From Cryptomeria japonica (Eukaryota; Streptophyta; Pinopsida; Cupressales; Cupressaceae), in NCBI RefSeq assembly GCF_030272615.1, contig NC_081415.1:233770803-233834802 (forward strand): DNA of 64,000 bases, read 5' to 3'. The translations under genes were made by a program, and so were the position numbers. Below are positions 24,901 to 36,900 of the stretch, one piece after another. Every line of letters starts with the position of its first letter. Within the stretch, counting starts at the first letter, position 1. The notes beneath the pieces are model-generated. The model searched no databases and was not told the DNA's origin. It saw nothing but the letters and a program-made list of their open reading frames with translations.

Positions 24901-27900
24901 GGTTTGCAAAGGAAGACAAAATGGCTAATCACACCATGAGGTGCAAAGGTGGCTTAGAAAACCGATCATATCAAAAGTGACAAAAGTCCCTGAAATCCCA
25001 CCAAGGCTAGTACAAAGCTAAGTGTATTTTCCATACATTGCGTTAGACCTCACAAACGTAGAATCAAATCAAAGGCATAAAGTTAGACCTCAAAAGGTGG
25101 AATGAGATATCCAAACATGTGACTCGGACCTTGGAGCACTTCAAAATCAGATATAGAAATGAAAGATAGAATCACCATCTCATCATTGTTTTGAGGATAT
25201 ACCAAATTGTAGGTTTGTGAAATCTATCCATATGTGTTTAATACCATCCTTATTTGTTTTGCAGGTGACAAAGGATCAAGATACGAACTGCAAACAATGT
25301 CAAGATCAAGCTTGAGTCATGAAATCAAGGTCCTGAAGCATGGAGGCGATAACTTACATGATGAAAGAATGTTTTACAAATCTTGAATTCCCTTCGGGAA
25401 TCCAAGAATCAAAGATAGTACACTAGGTGCACCATTCATCAAGTGTATCATGAACAAAGGAAGATCAATCAAGGTCATCACACAGTCTACATCAAACATG
25501 ATCAAAGAAACAGATAGTTTCAAAAGAGTTAAATTAAAGTTTGTTAGATCATAATGATAATTTTCATCATCATCACATTGAGCAAATTGAACGTTGAGTA
25601 TCAAGAGATATTGCTCAACATTCCTTCATGATGATGAATCAAGTCTACGAGCAAGTTGAGATAGCGTCCTAGTCATCATTCCAACAATCAGAAGGTTCCA
25701 CATCAACATGTCTCGATTCAATGAACCAAGCTCATCCATGGGGGCACAAACTCCAATATACCTACCCCCACTATCTATTGGTCAAACACTCAAGAAATGA
25801 CATGTGTCCGAGCATTGCAGTTATTTCATTGGCCAGAATAAAGTTTGTTGTAACAAACCCTAATTAGGGTTTCATTGTAAAATCTCGGCCATCGATCTCA
25901 AATTGACTTGAGCCCTTTAATTGTAATGAGTTCTCTATACAAAGCTCAAGCTTCTCATTTGTAAAGGTTAATAGTTAAGGGAAAATAGTTTAGAAATAGG
26001 GAATAGTCAATAGAGGTTAATAGTGAATAGTAGTTAGCAATTAGAATAGAAGTTAGATTAGAAGAAAGCAAAGATTGTTGCTAAAATCTTGTTGTAAAGA
26101 GCATATGATTTCATTGAAGCTATGGTGAATTAATGTGTTATTTCAACAAGTTGCATGGTCTCTACTTCTCAATTTATTTGCTCTCATGTTGATTAGTTGA
26201 ATGATAGAGCGTTGTGCATGATTCATGGTGAAACTCTTAATCCATAACACTAGCAATTTGTTGATTGCAAATGTGCCTTGTGTGATCAACTGGAATACTT
26301 GAATGAGCCTAAGTTCAATTGTTATTCAATCATTGATAGGCATTCAATTAATGGTGTCTATGCTTGATAATGATTTGAAAATCATCTAGTTTCCTTAGAA
26401 GATAGCACTAAGCTTTGTGGAGTTGTTGCTTTGCATGTCAAAGCAAAGCTTAGTTAAGTTTCATCGGAGATTGTTCATTGTTCCTACATTCTTAGTCTTC
26501 CTAAACCCATGTGTTTTGCTTTTTTTTAATTCTCCAAGCATGTAGTTAAGATCTAAGTTCCAACAATTCAAGCACTCAAATATTCAACGTAAGTCCCCTT
26601 GTGATTCCAGCATAATCACATCAAACCATTGAGCTTATCCACACATCGTGACCCAACAGATAAGAACCTTGGAGTTATCTTAAGTGATCCTTAAGCGAAT
26701 CTTCAGCATTTGAGAGACTTTGATCAAGAGAGGATAAGATACCATGGTATTTTATTATGTGTTTGCATGTGCCTAAAAAACACATCAACAGCCTACTTGC
26801 TTGAGCTACCTGCCTGCTTGCTTGAGCTACTTGCCTATCTACTTGAGCTACCTAGTTGTCTACTTGAGCTGGTTGGGTGTCTACTTAAGCTGCCTGCTTG
26901 TCTCCTTCTATGCCATGTCATCTGCCAACTGGATTATATGCCATGTCACCATTACTCCAAGAATGTGGACATGAATACATTCATACCATGGATTTGGCTG
27001 ATTGATGAAATAAATGCTGAGTGATTTGAGATAGTTTCGGCAGCTAAATTTAATTTATTGTCAACCTTTCTGAACATTGTCAAACTTCTATTCTTGGCAT
27101 CTTGTTTGTTTTCTAAACAAACTTATTGATTAGTCTTTTGTTTTGAGCAATTGTTTCTGTTGTGAAGACAGCTGGCTTATGTCAGTATGTAACGCCTCCT
27201 TCATTATATTTCTTATTCTATGTTATAGATGTACCCTGTTTTGAAGGCAAAGACTTTTATATGGAACGATGTGTGATGTCCCCATATTGTCAAATAGTAA
27301 TAATCTGTATCTGAATATGCTTATGTATTAATTATTTAATTATGAGTTATTTGCTCATTAAAATTAAAGATTTGAATGAACTACTTAATAATGAATTGAT
27401 TATCATATGATAATCATATTCCTTAATATACCAATGAAATCAAAAATTAATAAAATTATAAATTAAGCCCACGAATATAGATACACTATCAACAGTAATT
27501 ATTTAATTAATAATTTTATATTTATTAATTAATTAAATAAGAATAATTATTATCAATTATTAATGGTATTATTATTAAATTATTATGTGTGTTATGAGTG
27601 TGACTGCCGCCCGATTAAGGAAAAAGGAAAGGCAGCGACCTTTCAAAGGGGTCACTGCCACTGAAGGGTGGCTTTCCACCACCAACGGAGGTAAATAAAT
27701 AGCCTCCATGATATGTGAAGTGGGGAGGAATAGGAAGTTAGGAAAAAGGCAACGAATGATAAGGAAAGATTAAAAGGAGAAAAGGCTGAGTCAGGGAATG
27801 TCAGCAAATTGCATCTTGCTGCCAACTGTATGTTGGACAATTACTGTTACATTATTAATGTTTCATTCTAAGAATATTCAGCTGAAACTATAATATCTGA

Positions 27901-30900
27901 AATATAATTTAAAGAATATATATATATATTTATATATATAATGTCTTGATCAATATAAAAAAATAATTTCACTGTAAATTAGGAAGAACTCTTAAGGTAA
28001 TAGACAATAAGAAGAATATGTAAATACAATTTCATTCTTGCTACTACTGTCAGTAATTAAGAAGACGAGATTGAGTTGTTTCCAAGAGAAACAGTCTAAA
28101 TCCAGCCAATAGGATATTTCCCAAGATAGGGTAGGGATCAGCGTCCCATAAACCTTGAGGGCATAGCCCCAAGATAGGGTAAGGGCTTGGATATGTAAAC
28201 TTGGAGGGAGCCTATTGAGTTTGGCATCTAAGCACTTGGCAACATAGTCATCTCCTCCTTCCTTAAAACTGGAGTAGTAACAAGGATTGAACTTTGCACT
28301 AAGAATTATGGATGATTTAATTAATTATCTAGTATGGTAGATGAAAAATCTACTTATTAATAACTGATAAATTAATAACTATGGATATCACAGTTTGATT
28401 CATGTTAAGATAGATTTGTCTCCTAATCAATTTAGTTTCTGTCTCCTAATCAATTTAGTTTAAGTCATAAGTATATTGAAATAGATTAATTATAGTTAAA
28501 ACAGGTTTAAACCTAGTAGAGGACATTACAAATGGTATCAAAGCCTTGATCCTGCCATCTTGCAAGGTAAGGCTAAAACAATGAATACATTCTAGTCAAT
28601 AAGAAGATCTATCAATACATTTATTCGCGTATATGCTTCATAGATTAAGTGAATTTATGTGTATACTTCATGTGTTATGTATATTATCATATAGGCCTCA
28701 TGATTGATGTGTCTTCAGCATATCCACTCCATAAGTGCATTTCTCATATATGCTTGTACATTATGTGTATGTACTACTTCATTGTTTACATGTATGATAT
28801 GTGGATGACTCATGCCTTATGCGTATTCATGTGTATACTTAACATGTATTTGTTTATCCATGCTTCATAATTGACATATTGGATTTCTGCCTAATGTGTT
28901 TCCACATGTGTGTTTTTCTCATGTATGCCTTGGTCTTAAGTGTACTTATGTGCATGATTCATGCCTTACATGTATTCCTCTATATACTTCATGATTCATA
29001 CCTTTCGTGTATTTATATGTATGATGCATTCTACGTAGCTGCTCCATGCCTTATGTGCTTAGCTTAATGCCTTACATATACTCATGGTTTGCTTCTTGCC
29101 TTACATGTGTCCGTTATCCCATGCCTTATGTGTACACTTCATGTCTTATGGTATTTATATGTGTTACTTCATGCCTCGTATGTATACTTTATACTACGTG
29201 TATTCATGTGTATGCTTCGTGCCTGTTGTGACATTTTCACACATCGCCCCATTGCAAATGGGGACCCCTGCTTTTTTTTACTTTTTAGGGTTTGTTTTTA
29301 GTTTTTTTAGGGTTTTGTCAGTTAGCCTTTGCATTTTGAGTGTCGCCAAGGGGATCACATGGATAGCAAGTCTGGCTTGAGTGAAGTCCTGATCCTGAAA
29401 TTTGGCTAAGTCTGGAATGTCCTGATCCTGAAATTTGACTAAGTCTGGAAACTGAAAAACCTCCAAAAATTAGATTTTGCAATATAACTCCTGGAGGTCT
29501 GAAACCACTCTCAAACATCCTGAAAGTATATATGGAATATAACTTAAAGTATAAGAATCTTTCTTCTTTCTTATACTTAAATGTTATATTCCATAAAAAT
29601 TATCCTGATAGAGAGTTCAAAAAGTCAAAAAGCGCTCTTGTTCTTCACTGAGGATCCAGAGCGAAAAGTGCTCCTGTCCCTCTCCAAGGGACCAAGGCGA
29701 AGCGCTCCTATCCCTCACCAAGGGTCCAGGGCGAAAAAGCTTATTGGAGTCATTCCTAACCTTGTTTGGTCAAATTGAAACATCAAAGGCATGGTGGACG
29801 GCAAAATGAACATGATAGAACATCCAGACTTGATTAAAAACAAAGAAATGATGAAGTTTTTGCCTAGAAGGTCAAAAGTGCTCCTGTCCCTCACTGAAGG
29901 ACCAGAGCGATTTTCTTTATATGCACAATTTTAGACCTTTCTTGGACATTAACTTTTATTCATAGCATGAAGTAAGATGAAATCTTCCCTAGCAAAGGAA
30001 TTTCGAGGTGAAAAGTGAGACAATTTGGCTTAGAAGGCAAAAAGTGCTCCTGTCCCTCACTGAAGGACCGGAGCTTGAATTCCAAATTTGCACTATTTTT
30101 GCATGATCAAGACAATTTTACAATTTGAAGAGGTCAAGGGAGGCATGTTTTGTCCATTGAATATAATTTAAGTGGTCTACAAAGGAGTAAATCAACCCAA
30201 ATGACAAAAAGTGCTCCGGTCCCTCATTGAAGGACCATGGCACTTTTTCAAGTTTCTCCTCTTTGTTTGATATTTTATGGCAAAACTTGACTTGGATGGG
30301 AAGGACGAATGATGTTTGATGTCTTAGACGCAATTGAGAGGTTTAAAGAACAAAGAAGTATGCCAAGATGAAAAAGTGCTCCCGTCCCTCTCCAAGGGAC
30401 CAAAGCGATTTTCCAAAAAGTGCTCCCGTCCCTCTCCAAGGGACCAGAGCGATTTTCCAAAAAAGTGTAAATTTCTTGCAAGGCCAGGGCAAGTTTGTGA
30501 TTGAAATGAATGGAAGAGGACATGATTAGCCCATTGAAGATAATTTGGAAAGCTAGCAAAGGACGGATAAGCTTGAAGTTGAAAAAGTGCTCCTGTCCCT
30601 CACTGAAGGACCAGAGCGCTTAACATGTTATCTAGCCTTTCTCACCAATTTTGGACAAATTGAGGCCAAGGCGCAAGTTTGAAAAAGTGTTTAAAATGCC
30701 TTGAAGTGGAATTGAGATGCGAGAGTTGCAAATTTTGACGACAATTGGCAAAAGTGCTCCCGTCCCTCACCAAGGGACCAAGGCGCAATTTCCAAATATG
30801 ACCATTTACCTTGCATTTTGAAATGATATTTTTATTACCAAGGCTCAAGATGGAGTGAAATGTGATATTCTACGCCTGGAGGGTAATTTGAAGTTGATAT

Positions 30901-33900
30901 GATCAAGAATTCATGCAATGGACTCAAAAGTGCTCCTGTCCCTCACTAAAGGACCAGGGTGCTTTTTATGAAACAACAAATTCCCTCCGAGATCATGCTA
31001 AGGCAAAGTTGTATGAGATGGGAAGGATCTTCTAAAACATGATGAACGAAGGTTTGACTTCAAAAAATTGAGAATCCTAGCCTAAAAATGAAAAAGTGCT
31101 CCTGTCCCTCCCCAAGGGACCAGAGCGAAGTTATTCGCATTCTTTATTTTTGCCATATCCCAACGTTGACATCCTCCAAATCGCATGAAATGCCAAAATC
31201 ATCAACTTCGAAAGTAAAAAAAAAAAGAATTAATTAAATTGGCATTTAATAAAGGCGCATAGCATTTAATAAATTAATTTTGAGCCTCAAAAAATCGATT
31301 TTTTATTATTAAGGCATTTAAAATTAATTTTTGTGAAATTAAAATTAAAAAAGGGAGCGCTTGAGGTATCATTTTTATTATTTTATTAAGTCGGCCTCTT
31401 CTTTTTAATTTTATTTATTTTTTGTCCTATTTTCATCAAGTCGGCCTATAGGGAAATGAAGTGGTGAGCGCCCTATATAATAGGGGTGTTTTGAGCAATT
31501 TTAATCATCATTCATTCATTATTTCAAGTGCGAACTTGGAGAACAAGGAAGAAGGTGCGAAAGCTGGTCTAGTTGGAGCGAATTATCCTAAGTGTTGGAG
31601 GCTTAAGGTGGTGGAGTTGATGCTTGTGAAGACTAAAGGAGGCACATTTTGCTAAAAGGAGGACTTCGATCTATATTTTGCCTAGCCAAAATCCTCCTAT
31701 TTTTGCATCATTTCTTAGAGTTAATTCTCAAAAGGAGGTATGGCGAAATCACCTTGACACCATTATGGAAATTTTGAATGTTGAACTTTAGTTTTTGAAA
31801 ATTGCGTAGTTAATTAGGAAATGATAACTCAAGATTTATCATGAAGTTTCCTAATTAAAATCTTAAATCTTCCTTTATTTCTATATTTCTACGTTGCGAA
31901 ATATGTTACTCATCATGAAATGTTGTGTAGGTGTCAAGATGGCGACCCCAAAGGCAGGAGCATCCACTAGTTGTCCAGCCCTCATGAAGGAAGATCAGAG
32001 GAATGAAGAATTGGAGACCAAGATCGTGTCCAAGTGGAGCAACATTGGAGATACCAACTTAGGAAACTTCAGTGTGAGGAAGTTTCGGGAGGTCCCTTAC
32101 ATTGGCAAGCCATCACCTGTCGCAAAGAGAATAATTGAAAGTGGCATCATCAAGGCGGCCGGTTTCCCTCCAGCAATCCAGTGCCATGAGCTGATGATCG
32201 AATGTGCTCGCCATTATGACCCACAATCAAGATCGATCGTGTCCAAGGAAGGGAACACTTTGGCATACCTTTCGAAGGAGGCTATAAGTGAAGCTCTCCA
32301 TCTTCCAGAGCATAAAGATATGATTTACAAAAGCCTAGAAAGGGCCAAGGTCATCTTTTGCAGAAATGAGAATGTCATCACGGATGAGCAACGGGATCTA
32401 ATGTTCGCTACTATGCTCCTGATTGAGAAGATCAAAGAACTCGAACATGGATGGGATGCGACTCTTCTCAAGGCCTTTGATCAGGTTATCCACTTGGAGG
32501 AACGAATGAGGAATCTTCCCGAGATTCCTATTGCTGAGATTGAAGGAATTGTGTCCAGATTCATTGCATATGCTAAGAAAGAGCATTGGAAAGGAAATAA
32601 GGTTCTAGAAGAGAGGTTGTTGTAGATGATGTGGCACCTTAATTATCATTGGTCTATGTTTCCTAGATTTTCGTGCCAATTAAATATTTGGCTATGCATT
32701 TAATATTGTTCAACTAAAAAAAAAACTTTTTGTAATAAACACCCTAATTAGGGTTTAGGTGTCAAAATCTCAGTCGTTGATCTTCTTTTGATCTGGGCCG
32801 TTCATTGTAATTGAGGATGCTATATATACCCTCACTCATTTTCATTTTGTCATTAGATATTAGATAAGAGATTAGAAATCAGATTTTAGATATTAGAGAG
32901 AAGAAAGTTATTTTGTAGCAAGATTGAGCATTGAAGAAAGAATTTCAAGCAATTGTTGTCTATTTTGGCTTTGAGATCAATAAAATATTGAAGTTATGGT
33001 GTTTTATTGCAATTCTTGTGGCTATCTTCATGGTTGTTTACTTTCTTGAATCATTCTCAGTCGAAGTAGCATTTAAGTTTGAAGGACTAAGTGTTGGGCT
33101 TGATCTTTGGTGAGATTCACGTTCCAAACCACTAGCTTCTTACTGATTGTAAGGACGCCTTGTGTGGTCAACTGGAGATATTTGGATTGCTTAAACCTTC
33201 AATCATTATTGAACTATTGATATGTACCTTTATGGTAGTGTCTATAATTCTTGATGATTCGAAAAAATCACTAATCACCTTAGAAGATCGCATCAATTCC
33301 AGTAGAGTTGTAATTCCTTGGCAATACTGAAATTGGTAGAATCTTACCAAGTCTAGCCTACATTGAGTCATTCGTAGGATTAGATTAGAATTCATCTCTT
33401 GCAAACCCTATCTTTTGATCTTTTTTTGAGAGCTTGTTAGTTTTAGGAAATTTTGTTCCTACAATTCGGAAACGTAAGGCCCCTTGATGAAATAGCATTC
33501 ACAACGACCATTGGTGCTTATCCACACGTAGAGACCCTACATCGAAGAACCTTGGAGTCATCCTGATTGATCCTTTTTCGCGACATCTTCAGCAATCAGA
33601 GGCTTTACTCAAGAGAGGATAAGGTACCTTTAGGTATTTTATTCTGTGTTTGATAGTGTACAAAATACACATCAACAGTGCCTTAGGTAAATTCATGTAT
33701 ATAGTTCATGCGTACATTTAATGCCTTACATGTATTAGTGTCTTACATGCAGACTCCATGTTTTACGTAAATGCTTCTTGCCTTATGTGCTTCCATTTGT
33801 ATACTTCGTTCTTTACACCTTATGTGTATTCGTGTGTCATGTCTTATGTATTCATGCATGTGATTCATACTTGATGTATTGGATTCATGCATAAAGTGTT

Positions 33901-36900
33901 TTCCACATATTTACTCCATATGTATTTTATATGTATGCTTTTTGCACCTCTGTATCTATTGCTTCATGCCTTGTGTGCATTACTTTGTACCCTACATAGA
34001 TGCTTCATGCCTTGCATACTTTTATACTTCATGTTTCATTCATCTGTATTACATGTATTCTGGTTTCATGCCTCACTCCCTTAAGTGTATTGTGTGTATA
34101 CTTCATGTATGTTTCGTGTCTTCATGCATTCATGTGCATACCTCGTGTATGCTTCGTGTCTTCATATATCCATATGTATACTTGTGATTTTATTGGTGGA
34201 TGACTCAGTTTGAGAAAATTGTCAATTGCTTGAGGACAAGCAATCTTGAGTGGGGAGGACTATGATATCCCCATATTGTCAAATAGAATTAATCTGTATC
34301 TGAATATGCTTATGTATTAATTATTTAATTATGAGTTATTTGTTCATTCAAATTAAAGATTTGAATGCACTACTTAATAATGAATCGATTAATATATGGT
34401 AATCATATTCCTTAATCTACAAATGAAATCAGAAATAAATAAAAATAATAAATTAAGTCCAAGAATATAAATACACTATTAACAGTAATTATTTAATTAA
34501 TAAGTTTATATTAATTAATTAAATAAGAATAAATTATTAATGGTGTTATTATCAAATCATAATGATTGTTATGAGCATGACAGCCTCCGATTAAGAAGAA
34601 ACGAAAGGCAGCGACCTTTCAAAGGGGTCGCTGCCACTGAAGGGTGGCTTTCCACCACCAACCGAGGTAAATAAATAGCCTCCATGATATGTGAAGTGGA
34701 GAGGAATAGGAAGTTACGAAAAATGGCAACAAATGATAAGGAAAGATAAAAAGGAGAAAAGGCTGAGTCAGGGAATGTCAGCAAATTGCATCTTGCCGCC
34801 AACTGTATGTTGGACAATTATTGTTACATTATTAATGTTTCATTTTGAGAATATTCGGCTGAAATAATAATATCTGAAATATATATATAATATCTTGATC
34901 AGTAAAAAAAAATAATTTCGCTGTAAATTAGGAAGAACTCTTAAGGTAATAGACAATAAGAAGAATATGTAAATAAAATTTCATTCTTGCAACTACTGTC
35001 AGTAATTAAGAAGATAGGGTTGAGTTGTTTCCAAGAGGGGCAATCTAAATCCAACCAATAGGATGATTCCCAAGATAGGATAGGGATCAGCATCCCGTAA
35101 ACCTTGAGGGCATAGTCCCAAGATAGGGTAAGGGCTTGGATCTGTAAACTTTGAGGGAGCTTATTGAGTTTGCTATCCAAGCGCTTGGCAACATAGTCAT
35201 CTCCTGCTTCCTTAAAATGGAGTAGTAAAAAGGATTAAACTTTGCATTAAGATCTATGGATGATAATAAACTTAATTATCTAGTATAGTAGATGAACAAT
35301 CTACTTATTAATAATTGATAAATTAATTGAACTATGGAATGTCACAGATTTGATTCATGTTAAGATAGATTTGTCTCCTAATCAATTTAATTTAAGTCAT
35401 ATATTGAAATAGATTAATTATGGTTAAACAGGCCTAAACCTAGTAGGGGACATTACACGATATGGATCTAGGTGCCTGCGATTTGTCAGTTTAAGATTCT
35501 TTTGTAACGCCTCCTATTTTTGGTGCTGCGTTAACATTTCTCTGACCTGGGCTTTTTATGAAGGGCGTCATGGCTGCTAAGTAAGGTAGCGTTGAATTGA
35601 ACAGAGAGTTGTGATTTATGTCAGTTGGTAAAAACAAAGAAAAAGGAAGGGTTCGATGGAAGTAAACATATAATTTAGCTAAGACGTAAAGGTGGCTAGG
35701 AACTTTTTTATTGCAGCTTTTATTAAAGTTTCCGAGCTTTAGGTGGTGACTGAAAAGTTACTAATGTCTGCATTGAAAGCTTTGTGTGATGTCTTCAGTA
35801 AAAAAATCAGAGGTCTGAGTATATTCGAGAAAAGATATGGTTGGTGTGCTGTGCAATATACAAATATTTGATCAGCTAGTGACTGACATACTTTTTGCAG
35901 TAAGTGATGAAAAAACAGGAGTATGCAGTAATAGAAATGCTGTGACAGGAGTATGCTGTGATAGAGACAGTTCAAAAGGAGGATTTTTGTGTATACAACT
36001 ATTGTTATTTTTCAGTGAATGGTGACTGCATATGATTTTGGACTGCATGTGATCATGAACGTATCATGTTAAAGGACGGAATGCTGTTCATTTAAAATCA
36101 GAGATTAAGTTTCTTTATTGCTCACAGAGTAAAAGTTGTTGATATAAGAGTGTGCCGTTAAATATTGAAAATATACCAAGTCTAGTTGTGAGTATTTTAA
36201 GTGCATATTGTTTGATTTTAACAGTTTTTGAGAGTGGTCAAATTATGATAATATCAATCCAGAAATCAGTGGCAGACTTGTGATTAAATTGTTGAAGCTG
36301 TGGAACAGAGAGTTTTTCAGATTTGAATCAGTCAAGAAGAATTTTTTGGGGTTGGTGCCTCAATTTTTGGTGGAGTAGGTGCTTCATCTTTGGAGTCAGT
36401 GCTTCAAAGAGAGTTGGTGCTCTCAGTGAGTTGGTGCTCGCTTATGTATTTTGAGTTGGTGCCCATTTTTTTGTTAATAGCTTTTTGATGTCGTGGGTTT
36501 TTTACCTAAAAGGGTTTTCCACGAGAAATCTGGTGTTTATGTCTTTATGTTTCCTTGTTTCAACTCTCTCTCAGTATTTCCTGTGTGCTTGCATGCAATG
36601 CTTTCATATACCTATCACAGTGTCGGTCTTTATGACTGTTTTAGTATGTAATACACTTCTATAAGCCTTCCTCCCTATGCTCTCTAATGTTTTTTGCAGG
36701 TTTCTGAATTTCTTTCTCATCCACTGTTAGCTTTATAGAGCACTTTCAACATTCTCATGATTATTTTGGAATTCCTTATGACTGTCCAGTAAATCTTGTT
36801 ATATGAGTAACCATGTTTGCAGTTATAAGATTAATTAGATATTGTCTTTGCCATGGTGTAAGGGTACATGTATGCAGCACAACTCACTAAATTATTCCAT

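Larger units (their letters stand above)
15366..26790 (+). mobile_element. giant solo LTR Y (about 3.5 kb), split by a copia element
   Basis: Element Y consists of 15366-15374 plus 23291-26790; the gap is a later copia insertion. GCCTA on both outer sides (15361-15365, 26791-26795) is its 5-bp target duplication. The right end reads ACACATCAACA. The left end matches the start of LTR X (TGTGACNTTTTCACACA, then the perfect palindrome CCCCATTGCAAATGGGG), although its first bases have mutated to AAA. No internal gag-pol and no second LTR copy are visible, so it is best read as a solo LTR left by recombination between two LTRs. It holds a 38-bp tandem array (23640-24970) and, near 25265-25555, a plus-strand frame with one stop that may be a decayed ORF. 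Confidence 0.72.
29224..33677 (+). mobile_element. giant solo LTR X, 4.45 kb, with a hairpin array and an ORF
   Basis: It begins TGTTGTGACATTTTCACAC and ends ACACATCAACA, with complementary TGTTG/CAACA tips. It is flanked by the exact 5-bp duplication GTGCC (29219-29223, 33678-33682), inside the repeats of element Z. Just inside the left end is the perfect palindrome CCCCATTGCAAATGGGG, shared with LTR Y. A promoter-like GCTATATATACCC lies near 32819, followed by a leader-like segment also present in Y (both have CCCTAATTAGGGTTT upstream). No second copy of the start sequence occurs inside, and there is no gag-pol, so a solo LTR is the simplest reading. A whole small element of another kind is not excluded. 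X is younger than Z. Confidence 0.75.
27272..35457 (+). mobile_element. non-autonomous LTR retrotransposon Z, split by solo LTR X
   Basis: 5' LTR 27272-28530; primer site 28533-28545; internal 28531-29223 plus 33683-34260; 3' LTR 34261-35457. The target duplication is CGATG on the left and CGATA on the right, one transition apart. Without X the internal region is only about 1.3 kb and consists of degenerate repeats, with no gag or pol. The element must therefore have relied on proteins from a relative (a TRIM/LARD-like element with large LTRs). A purine-rich tract, GAGTGGGGAGGAC, abuts the 3' LTR. It runs against MED17. Confidence 0.85.

Noticed and set aside
26710-27024. 104-codon ORF with Leu-rich heptads
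   Set aside because: It is explained by the 21-bp minisatellite, the end of LTR Y and chance extension.
29631-31128. CRISPR-like look of the hairpin array (conserved palindromic cores with variable spacers)
   Set aside because: Spacers of about 130 bases, imperfect cores, no cas genes and a plant setting inside an LTR rule out CRISPR.
27188-35514. TGTAACGCCTCC at 27188 and 35502 as a pair of LTR starts
   Set aside because: Before element Z inserted, the two were only about 120 bases apart, and no ends, primer site or target duplication fit them.
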